A stretch of 23,093 bases of DNA from an uncultured Clostridium sp. GTDB lineage: Bacteria; Bacillota; Clostridia; Lachnospirales; Lachnospiraceae. The DNA is taken from assembly GCA_900553925.1 (NCBI GenBank), contig USFH01000012.1:1-23093 (forward strand), read 5' to 3'. The translations under genes and the position numbers were made by a program. Below, piece after piece: positions 7,781 to 14,845 of the stretch. Within the stretch, counting starts at the first letter, position 1. The number at the start of each line of letters is the position of its first letter. The notes under the pieces were generated by a model. The model had not been told where the DNA came from, searched no databases, and saw only the letters and a list, made by a program, of their open reading frames with translations.

Positions 7781-7831
7781 CAAATACCCCCTACCGGTAT
7801 ACAATGTATACCGGTAGGGGGTATTTGTCAA
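7781..7831 (-). promoter_or_regulatory. csoR promoter embedded in a CsoR operator
   Basis: Positions 7781-7802 and 7806-7827 are perfect 22-bp inverted copies (CAAATACCCCCTACCGGTAT plus AC) around a 3-base centre. Each arm holds the ATACC-CCCTA-CCGGTAT GC-tract layout of CsoR/CstR sites, so two binding units may face each other. On the - strand, TTGACA (7831-7826) overlaps the outer edge, and 17 bases on, TACATT (7808-7803) sits at the centre as -10. The start of transcription would be near 7796 and the far arm supplies the ribosome site. Repressor on this DNA would block both promoter elements. Confidence 0.85.
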
Positions 7832-7905
7832 GTTCTCTATTTGATAAGATTTTTCAAGAATCAACCGTTTGTGAATATACTATGCATATAGAACAATCAT
7901 GCAAA

Positions 7906-8892
7906 CTATTTTTCTTTCACATAACCCGGGGTTGCATTTCTACCAAGCTTTGCCAGCATTTCCTTATCGCTCGCGATTGTTGCGCAGGCAACGGTTGTCA
8001 GCATATCACCTGTGATTGTCGCAGATGCACCAGACTGGAATGCAATCTCACCATCGTTTGTCAGAAGGGCACGTCCGGCTGCCAAACGGATATTTGCCTC
8101 CGGATTGATATATCGGAAGAATGCGATCGTACGCAGGATATCATCCTCAGTCAGAGACTCACGATCTTCGAGTGGTGTTCCCTTGATCGGCATCAGTGCA
8201 TTGATTGGGATAGACTCCACACCTGCTTCTGCCAGATCCACTGCCATGCTCAGACGATCTTCCCAAGTCTCGCCCATACCGATGATACCACCGGAGCAAG
8301 GACACATGCCCTCTGCCTTGACCGCCTTTAATGTCTCGATCTTCTGATCGTAAGTATGTGTGGTGCAGATATTCGGGAAGTTTCTTCTCGAAGTCTCGAT
8401 ATTATGATGATAGCTTGTCACACCTGCCTCATGCAGACGGTGCAGCTGTTCCGGTGTCAAAAATCCCATTGACGCACAAAGATCAATCTTACATTCCTTA
8501 TGCATCCGCTCAAATGCATGGATTGCCTTCTCGAATTCTTCTCCGGTAAGTGCACGTCCGCTTGTCACGATTGAGAACCGATGTACCCCATGTTCCTCGT
8601 TAAAACGGCATGCCTCCATAATCTTCTCTTCGTCTAAGAAATCATACACCTCACAATTGGTATGATTGTGTGCCGATTGTGCACAGAACTTGCAATCTTC
8701 CGGACATCTTCCGCTCCGGCCATTGATGATCGAGCATAAGTCTACATCCTCGCCGATAAAATATTCCCGGATCTTGTCTGCACCTTCCCGCAACTCGTCC
8801 AGATCGCATGTTAAGAATATAGAAAGGTCATCGTTCTTCGTGATTCGTCTACCACCTATAATCTCATTTGCAAGTTCTAGCATTGTTCCCAT
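7906..8892 (-). CDS. bioB: Biotin synthase
   Basis: A 328-residue radical-SAM enzyme that inserts sulfur into dethiobiotin. The [4Fe-4S]/SAM site is C-P-E-D-C-K-F-C (Cys63, Cys67, Cys70), the C-x3-C-x2-C of radical-SAM proteins in its BioB-specific form, preceded by CSIINGRSGR and followed by AQSAHN. Other BioB landmarks are SYHHNIETSRR, CSGGIIGMGE and the late ATITGDMLTT segment. The start is placed at the ATG encoding MGTMLELANE: GGAGA lies nine bases upstream, while an alternative start 13 codons earlier would add only a basic stretch that includes this ribosome site. No other biotin genes are nearby, so it probably acts on imported or remotely made dethiobiotin. It ends 75 bases before the copper promoter. 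Confidence 0.94.
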   Translation of the reverse strand: MGTMLELANEIIGGRRITKNDDLSIFLTCDLDELREGADKIREYFIGEDVDLCSIINGRSGRCPEDCKFCAQSAHNHTNCEVYDFLDEEKIMEACRFNEEHGVHRFSIVTSGRALTGEEFEKAIHAFERMHKECKIDLCASMGFLTPEQLHRLHEAGVTSYHHNIETSRRNFPNICTTHTYDQKIETLKAVKAEGMCPCSGGIIGMGETWEDRLSMAVDLAEAGVESIPINALMPIKGTPLEDRESLTEDDILRTIAFFRYINPEANIRLAAGRALLTNDGEIAFQSGASATITGDMLTTVACATIASDKEMLAKLGRNATPGYVKEK

Positions 8893-8971
8893 TTTCTCTC
8901 GTCTCCTTTTTCTCTTGTATTCTCTTCTCAATTGAAGAATAATTTCATATCGTTCCGCAACTGTTCATTAT

Positions 8972-8998
8972 ATGTCACCACGCTGTCGCGTGCTTCAT
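8972..8998. repeat. Short palindromic element upstream of bioB
   Basis: ATGTCACCACGC (8972-8983), TGTC, GCGTGCTTCAT (8988-8998): the inner CACGC/GCGTG arms form a perfect 5-bp hairpin with a 4-base loop. The core is flanked by a direct repeat, ATTATATG at 8967-8974 and 8997-9004, which reads as TATAAT on the - strand. The two ends match those of the element at 21532-21582 almost exactly. Confidence 0.6.
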
Positions 8999-9014
8999 TA
9001 TATGATGTATGTTA

Positions 9015-10157
9015 TCACTCTTTATCATAGTCATCCAAGAAATGATGCTTCACACCATTTTCTTTGTAGGCGATCACCGTACTTAAGTTCACATTTTCCA
9101 CGCTCTTGAAGATGTTTCCTTCCACAAATGGATTCGTCTTCGCAAGCTCATGGATCAGCTTCTTTACTTCCAGACGTTTGGAATTGCTCTGTCCATCCTT
9201 ATCACATGAAGAACAGGTATCTGTAAATTTGCACGCACACTGAATAAAATGCAGATGGTTCGCATCGCGCCACGCTTTGATATCATCCTCGCGCACGAGG
9301 TACAGCGGGCGAATCAGCTCCATGCCCTCAAAATTCGTGCTATGGAGCTTCGGCATCATCGTCTGCACCTGCGCGCCATATAACATTCCCATAAGGATTG
9401 TCTCAATCACGTCATCATAATGATGTCCTAAGGCAATCTTGTTACAACCAAGCGCCTTCGCCTGACTATACAGATGGCCGCGCCGCATACGCGCGCACAG
9501 ATAGCAAGGTGATTTCTCCACATGAAAGACCGACTCGAATATATCCGACTCGAATATCGTGATTGGAATGTTCAGATTCTTCGCATTGGTCTCAATCACC
9601 TGCCGGTTTTCGGGACTATACCCCGGATCCATCACCAGAAACTGCACACCAAACGGAAACTTATTATGTCGTTTCAACTCCTGAAAAAGTTTCGCCATCA
9701 ACATCGAATCCTTCCCGCCGGAGATACATACCGCGATGTTATCACCCGGTTTCACGAGTTCATATTCATTGATTGCTTTCGTGAACTTGCACCAGATTTT
9801 CTTCCGGAACCGCTTCCGTATGCTGTTCTCTACATCCTTTGCAAAATCCACATCTGTCTGTTCCGCCGGTTCCTGCATGGCGAGCATCAGCCATGCCATA
9901 TAGCCGCCCTTTAAATTATAAGCTTCGACACCCTGTTCCCGCAGCATCAGCACCGCATCCGCGCTTGCTTCTCCGCGTTTACAGTAGATTAGTACCTTCC
10001 CTGTGTCTTTCCACTCATCGATATACGTGGAGAGCTCTGCCTGCGGCACAGAGATTGCATCCGGCAGATGCCCATATGCATACGACATATCATCCCGGAT
10101 ATCCACGATCGTATATGCACTATAATCTTTTATTTCCTCTGGTGAAATATCATACAT
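9015..10157 (-). CDS. Rhodanese-PP-loop ATPase fusion, TtcA/TtuA-like tRNA thiolase candidate
   Basis: A 380-residue two-part protein. Residues 1-92 are a rhodanese domain (IVDIRDDMSYAYGHLPDAIS; active-site loop CKRGEAS with Cys59) able to carry a persulfide. Residues 120-380 are a PP-loop ATPase of the TtcA/TtuA group: SGGKDS (146-151) binds ATP; CYLCARMRRG (Cys218, Cys221) and Cys307 in QCACKF match the three cysteines that hold the catalytic iron-sulfur cluster in TtcA/TtuA; GHHYDDVIET lies at 244-253. Cys309, Cys315 and Cys318 could help form a metal site. Such enzymes adenylate a tRNA base and replace oxygen with sulfur. GGAGG eight bases before the ATG supports the start. The gene encoding a ubiquitin-like sulfur carrier lies 81 bases upstream. 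The exact tRNA position (C32, U54 or another) cannot be told from sequence. Confidence 0.85.
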   Translation of the reverse strand: MYDISPEEIKDYSAYTIVDIRDDMSYAYGHLPDAISVPQAELSTYIDEWKDTGKVLIYCKRGEASADAVLMLREQGVEAYNLKGGYMAWLMLAMQEPAEQTDVDFAKDVENSIRKRFRKKIWCKFTKAINEYELVKPGDNIAVCISGGKDSMLMAKLFQELKRHNKFPFGVQFLVMDPGYSPENRQVIETNAKNLNIPITIFESDIFESVFHVEKSPCYLCARMRRGHLYSQAKALGCNKIALGHHYDDVIETILMGMLYGAQVQTMMPKLHSTNFEGMELIRPLYLVREDDIKAWRDANHLHFIQCACKFTDTCSSCDKDGQSNSKRLEVKKLIHELAKTNPFVEGNIFKSVENVNLSTVIAYKENGVKHHFLDDYDKE

Positions 10158-10180
10158 GTCCTTATCCTCCGAGCTAAACT

Positions 10181-10228
10181 CCGGGTAACAGGCTTCAAAC
10201 TAAAGCCTGCACCGGGTTGATGTCCGGG
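10181..10228. other. Hairpin-forming spacer between the sulfur-carrier and rhodanese/PP-loop genes
   Basis: CAGGCTT (10189-10195) and AAGCCTG (10203-10209) form a perfect 7-bp stem with a 7-base loop. CCGGG occurs three times, at 10181-10185, 10212-10216 and 10224-10228; the first two flank the stem and can pair through CCGG, the third offers an alternative partner. No U-tract follows. It ends just before the ribosome site of the downstream gene, so it could tune its translation or protect the mRNA. It matches no riboswitch I recognise. Confidence 0.5.
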
Positions 10229-10238
10229 CTTGGCGCCT

Positions 10239-10448
10239 TTATCTGCAGCCGCCACCCATAAATGTCAGAAACTCAACCACATCGCCTTCCTGCAATACAG
10301 TTTTTTCGAATGCTTCTGCCTCAACAAAATCATCATTTACCGCAACCTTCACATGCTTTGGTGTCTCTAACTGTTCCTGCTCGATCAACTGAGCAACCGT
10401 GATTGATTCTTTTACATTCTGATTCTTACCTGAAAGTATGATCTGCAT
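10239..10448 (-). CDS. ThiS/MoaD-like ubiquitin-fold sulfur carrier with a GGGCR tail
   Basis: A 69-residue beta-grasp protein of ThiS size. The pattern is right: a first strand MQIILSG, TVAQLIEQ as the helix after strand two, VAVNDDFV, and LQEGDVVEFLTFMGGG near the end. ThiS and MoaD end in Gly-Gly, which becomes a thiocarboxylate; here two extra residues, Cys68-Arg69, follow GGG, so cleavage would be needed before activation, as known for QbsE-type carriers (GG-Cys-Phe). No protease or E1-like gene is in view, nor any thiamine or molybdopterin gene, so a role as sulfur donor to the adjacent rhodanese/PP-loop protein is more likely, by analogy with TtuB and TtuA. GGGAG lies seven bases before the ATG, and the sensor-kinase gene ends 19 bases upstream. 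Confidence 0.85.
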   Translation of the reverse strand: MQIILSGKNQNVKESITVAQLIEQEQLETPKHVKVAVNDDFVEAEAFEKTVLQEGDVVEFLTFMGGGCR

Positions 10449-10467
10449 ATATTCACGCTCCCTATAT

Positions 10468-13400
10468 TTATAATTTTAAATCTTTATATGTGTTCACAAG
10501 CTCTGTAATCGCATCTACATTTTCATCTGCAACCACATCAGAAAGTGCATGTAAAAACTCCTGATTATCGCCATCATAACCATATCCGTTCAGATAATCG
10601 AGTTTCCGGTGCACATCATCATAATCACCTTTCGATGCACCTGCCACAATCTCTTCCAATACTGTAATTGAAATCACAGTAAGATCTTTGGATTCGGTAT
10701 TTGCAGCTTCCTCGTCACTATCCGCGTCCTCATCTGACACATCATTTGCATCAGACTTTTGTTTTTGCATTTTGGCAGCATATTCTTCATCTGTCATACC
10801 TGATACTTCTTCCATAAAATGCTCATAATCCTCCAAGATCAAAAGCAGGTACACCAGTTCATCTATGAAGCCCTTTAAATTCTGCTTCAACTGTTCACGC
10901 TTTCCTACATTGATAGATGCTTCCATCTTCGCAGCATATCTCGCAAGCTCATATGCACCAATGCTGTTAGACAATGCACGGATTGAATGGATCTTCGACT
11001 TAAATACCCGGATATCTCGCACCGACTTCTCAGCCAATGTGTTCGCAATATCCCGGTTCTGCGAGTAAAATGCATGAATCAGCTTGTTGTAAACCTCGAT
11101 ACTTCCACCTATTTTCGCGATTGCTTCTTCCACATCCAGTGACTCCTGCAGGCGCAGCAGGCCATCACGGAATCGTGATCCCTCAATCAGAAGCTTCACA
11201 TCATCAGAACGTTCCTGCAGCTTCTCTTCCGGCAGACAATCCTTCAATATGGCAGCAACCCGCCGCGGTTCAATCGGCTTCACGATACTGTCCGTAAATC
11301 CCGCTGTTATATTGCTGCTCCGGTTTCCCTCTATTGCATCCGGATCAAGTGCGATAACCGGAAGCATAGCATATTTGATATCGTCGAGTTCGCGGATTTC
11401 CCGCATTGCATCCACACCATTCATAATCGGCATTGACAGATCCATGAACACCACATCATAATCATGATTCAGCACCATATCAATCGCGGAAAAACCGGAT
11501 GTTGCCACATCCAGCTTCATATCAAAGGATGTAAGCACCTTACGGCTTACTTCAATACTTACCTCGTCATCATCCACCAACAGTGCCGATACTTCCGGCA
11601 GCCATAATTTATCCGCATCCTCTTTCGATACCGTATCGTCGATTTTTGTTACTACCTGGCCACTGCTCAATTTCACCGCAGGTTTCTGATTCAGGGATAA
11701 AACAAATGTGGAACCTGCACCATACACACTTTCAACCGATAATTCAGCATGTAATATATCCGCATATCCCTTGGCAATCGCAAGACCCACACCATGTCCG
11801 GTATGTTTACTCATCTTTGCGCCTTCACTATCCTCATATAAATTGAAAATAGTATCCAGACGTTCTTCCTGAATTCCGATTCCGGTGTCTGCAACTGTGA
11901 ATACCAAATTAATCATATCCTGATGACCATGGTCTGCATACTCATAAGAATCAATCGACAATGTAATGCTTCCCTGCTTTGTGTAACGGATTGCATTGTC
12001 CAGCAGGCGCAGCAGAATACTCCGTATCTTGTCCGCATCCCCGATCAGATTATCAACGATATTGTCCCCGAGCTCCACGAAGAACTTCACTGACTTGTCA
12101 TTTTCGGCAAGCTGTTTGATGACATAATCCGACATATCCGCCGCAAGATCCGATACTGCGTAATTTCCAACCTCTGTATCGATACGTCCGGACTCCAGCT
12201 TTGCAAGAAGAATAATATCATCCACACTTGCAAGAATATCATTTCCTATATCATAGATTCCGCGAATATCCTTTCGATATGGTGAATCCCGGTCCACGAC
12301 ATGCAGAAGCTCATCTGCTTTCACCATCATGGCATGAATCGGTGTTTTGATCTCATTACTCATGTTTGCCAGATAATCATTCTTCGCGGTACTGCTCTTT
12401 ACTGCCTCTTCATGTTCCTTAGACAGCTGCTCCAAATCAGAAGTTTTCTTCTTCAACATCCGTCTTACATGAAAAACCGTAAAAACAAGCAGCAGGAATA
12501 TGACCACCAGACCGATAATAACAATCGTTCTCGCAATCGGATTCTCAAAGAGACGTTTTTCTTTATCAATCACAAACGACAATGGTTCTTTACATGCGGT
12601 TCCATCCGCATTGTATGCATTCACCGTAAATGTATATACCCCACCATCCAGGTTTGTGTACACTGCCTGCAAAACATCATCGCCATGCAGTTCCGTTGCC
12701 TTGGAATCAAATCCCTCAAGCTTATATTCTACCTTGATATTCCCGCGGTTCGTGTAAGAGAACACTGCAAAATCAATAGTAATTTTGGATGCATCATGTT
12801 TCACAACCAGTCCGTCACTTAAGTCATCGAACTCATAGGAAACTCCATCAATATCGATCTTCGTCACTTTGATTTCCGGCTGTGTTTCGTTTATCCAGAT
12901 ATTTTCCGTATTTAAAACAGAGACACCCTCATTACAGCAAATATACAATCTGCCTTTTGTATCAATACATGAATTACCGGTTGTATTGATTGTTTTGGTA
13001 AGTCCATCCCCGGTTGAAAGGTATCTTTCCGAAATACCATTGCTGCCAAGGAGTTCCTCCTCGGAAGAACGCAGAATTCCCATTGATCCAACCAGCCATA
13101 CCGACCCCTGGTTGATTTTAATATCATAGACACTGTTTGAATACTCAACATTACTGATCATACGGAACGCTTCATTGTAGAAACACACTCCGCTGTCCGT
13201 ACCGATCCAGACACCCTGTTCCCCTTGTGCGAAGCAGGAAATAACATCCGAATTCAATCCGTCCTCCGTCCCGTAATGTGTCAATGTATCCATCCCATGT
13301 TCTAACACATAAATACCGCTACCATCTGTGCCGACGAACACATCGCCTTCCTCTGTCTCAAACAAGGAAAGAATATTCACTTCCGCAAGCTCCGTATCCA

Positions 13401-14823
13401 TTCCAAATGTCTGCTCAGCCCGTCCATCCGTGCCGAGTATTGCCATTCCCTCGGTCGTTGCAACTGCTATTCTCCCCTCCGAAAGTGGTAATGTACAGTT
13501 TACAGTAATCGCAGGAAGACCATTCGAGCGCCCAAATACCTCGTAGCTTCCATCCGGTTTATACTTGATCACACCATATTTACGATATGTTGAAAGCCAT
13601 ATATTCCCCTTAGAGTCCGCTATAATATGTCTTACACTGACATTCTGTAACATATCCGTAAGTTCATTTACTTGCTGCTCTCCCTTATCATTATAGATAT
13701 ACAATCCATCATCAGTTGCGATATATCTTTTTCCACGGTTCTCATAGACTGCATTCACCATGCATTCCCCCATGCCGCTTGAAAGATTGTAATCCGAGAA
13801 TTTGCTTTTCGTGAGAAGCAATAATCCTACACGTGAGGATGCAATCCAGTAATTTCCCTCATAATCCTGTATTATATCTGAGATATAAGTATCGATCTGA
13901 CTGTCGTTGATCTTCACAAAATTTGATTGTCTGTCAAAATAACCATATCCATTATCTCCACACACCCACACTCTGCCTTCTGCATCCTGCATGAAACCAT
14001 TAATACTTTCAACCCCGGAAGCCAGTGTCCGTCTGCTTGTTGCGGAACGATACACATACACCTCATGTCCTGTACTGCCGACATATATAGCATCCTGGCA
14101 AAGCGACATGGAGTTCAGTTCCTCTCCGGCATCCAACGATACCTCAAGCCTGCGGAGTATCTTCTCTTTATTGAAAATATAAATCTCATTGTTGCCTGTG
14201 AGTCCCCAGATAGCATCATCCTTCTCAACAAGACTGCGGAATTCAACTCCCGTCAATGCATCGTCGCCATAGGCCTCTAGACAGTACGCGGAAGAATCTG
14301 TGCGGGCTTCTGCATCAGCGTCCACAATCACATACAATCCGCTCATCCCTGCTACGTAGATTGTTCCATCCTCACTGCATACTACCGCCAGTATCGTCTT
14401 GATTCCATTATAATATTCTTCCTGCAGATGACACGTTTTGCCATCCTCGATATAGAAAAGTCCATAGTTATCCGTTCCGATCCACATGCGACCTTTAGAA
14501 TCCTGTGTGATGCAATTGATCGTATACAGATCGGTACGGTCTGTATCCCACAGATTAATACTCTGGAATCCGGAACCATTTGTACGGTATAATCCACCAT
14601 CTGTACCAGCCCAGATATATCCACTTGACGACTGGTACAGGCAGTTTATCTCATTGCTTCCGATTCCGCTCTTCTGGTTATACACCGACTGCATATATCC
14701 AGCCAGAAACGTATCTCTGGCAAAAACCGGAATATCAAAAGAAAACAGCAGAAAAAGGCATGCCATAAGGAATGCCATAATTTCTGCTGCTATTCTGCCT
14801 TTTTTTGTATCAAACTTCATCAT
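10468..14823 (-). CDS. Propeller-type hybrid sensor kinase with Asn in place of the phospho-accepting His
   Basis: A 1451-residue membrane sensor. In order: signal/anchor helix (14-35); extracellular two-component-type beta-propeller repeats (about 50-645, many W-I-G/A-T-D-x-G-L-Y units); Y_Y_Y-like Ig domain (690-752); membrane helix (764-786); HisKA (805-875); HATPase with N-box Asn943, G1 DTGIGI and G2 GHGVGLAIA; receiver (1078-1195) with acidic cluster 1084-1086, Asp1128 and Lys1182; acidic linkers; an Hpt domain with His1279 in KIHSIRALSNSIGA. The H-box reads NMSNEIKTPIHAM: residue 823, normally His, is Asn (codon AAT), so normal autophosphorylation is not expected. The receiver's conserved Thr/Ser is Asp1160. 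The ligand is unknown; propeller sensors often respond to glycans. No DNA-binding partner adjoins it. It starts 22 bases after the aminopeptidase gene without a well-spaced ribosome site of its own. Confidence 0.9.
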   Translation of the reverse strand: MMKFDTKKGRIAAEIMAFLMACLFLLFSFDIPVFARDTFLAGYMQSVYNQKSGIGSNEINCLYQSSSGYIWAGTDGGLYRTNGSGFQSINLWDTDRTDLYTINCITQDSKGRMWIGTDNYGLFYIEDGKTCHLQEEYYNGIKTILAVVCSEDGTIYVAGMSGLYVIVDADAEARTDSSAYCLEAYGDDALTGVEFRSLVEKDDAIWGLTGNNEIYIFNKEKILRRLEVSLDAGEELNSMSLCQDAIYVGSTGHEVYVYRSATSRRTLASGVESINGFMQDAEGRVWVCGDNGYGYFDRQSNFVKINDSQIDTYISDIIQDYEGNYWIASSRVGLLLLTKSKFSDYNLSSGMGECMVNAVYENRGKRYIATDDGLYIYNDKGEQQVNELTDMLQNVSVRHIIADSKGNIWLSTYRKYGVIKYKPDGSYEVFGRSNGLPAITVNCTLPLSEGRIAVATTEGMAILGTDGRAEQTFGMDTELAEVNILSLFETEEGDVFVGTDGSGIYVLEHGMDTLTHYGTEDGLNSDVISCFAQGEQGVWIGTDSGVCFYNEAFRMISNVEYSNSVYDIKINQGSVWLVGSMGILRSSEEELLGSNGISERYLSTGDGLTKTINTTGNSCIDTKGRLYICCNEGVSVLNTENIWINETQPEIKVTKIDIDGVSYEFDDLSDGLVVKHDASKITIDFAVFSYTNRGNIKVEYKLEGFDSKATELHGDDVLQAVYTNLDGGVYTFTVNAYNADGTACKEPLSFVIDKEKRLFENPIARTIVIIGLVVIFLLLVFTVFHVRRMLKKKTSDLEQLSKEHEEAVKSSTAKNDYLANMSNEIKTPIHAMMVKADELLHVVDRDSPYRKDIRGIYDIGNDILASVDDIILLAKLESGRIDTEVGNYAVSDLAADMSDYVIKQLAENDKSVKFFVELGDNIVDNLIGDADKIRSILLRLLDNAIRYTKQGSITLSIDSYEYADHGHQDMINLVFTVADTGIGIQEERLDTIFNLYEDSEGAKMSKHTGHGVGLAIAKGYADILHAELSVESVYGAGSTFVLSLNQKPAVKLSSGQVVTKIDDTVSKEDADKLWLPEVSALLVDDDEVSIEVSRKVLTSFDMKLDVATSGFSAIDMVLNHDYDVVFMDLSMPIMNGVDAMREIRELDDIKYAMLPVIALDPDAIEGNRSSNITAGFTDSIVKPIEPRRVAAILKDCLPEEKLQERSDDVKLLIEGSRFRDGLLRLQESLDVEEAIAKIGGSIEVYNKLIHAFYSQNRDIANTLAEKSVRDIRVFKSKIHSIRALSNSIGAYELARYAAKMEASINVGKREQLKQNLKGFIDELVYLLLILEDYEHFMEEVSGMTDEEYAAKMQKQKSDANDVSDEDADSDEEAANTESKDLTVISITVLEEIVAGASKGDYDDVHRKLDYLNGYGYDGDNQEFLHALSDVVADENVDAITELVNTYKDLKL

Positions 14824-14834
14824 AGTAGTAACAT
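14820..14834 (-). other. Possible four-codon leader ORF coupled to the sensor-kinase start
   Basis: ATG TTA CTA CTA TGA (Met-Leu-Leu-Leu-stop) has AAAGG five bases upstream (14844-14840), a good spacing, whereas the sensor-kinase ATG is 16 bases from it. The TGA overlaps the tandem ATGATG start of the kinase gene, the classic layout for termination-reinitiation. Whether it is translated is unknown. Confidence 0.35.
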
Positions 14835-14845
14835 GTTAACCTTTA

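Noticed and set aside
7513..8331. 272-residue open frame on the + strand across csoR and bioB
   Set aside because: It is antisense to two well-identified genes and crosses the CsoR operator; its Cys/His-rich low-quality sequence has no family features and no ribosome site.
8932..9014. BirA operator upstream of bioB
   Set aside because: No dyad of the expected spacing was found; only the short palindromic repeat is present.
10158..10238. Known riboswitch (thiamine, HMP-PP, molybdenum cofactor, SAM) in the spacer after the sulfur-carrier gene
   Set aside because: I could not match the conserved core of any of these classes; only generic hairpins are visible.
10239..10448. Genuine thiamine ThiS
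   Set aside because: It has two residues after the Gly-Gly and no thiamine gene nearby, while a PP-loop sulfurtransferase adjoins it.
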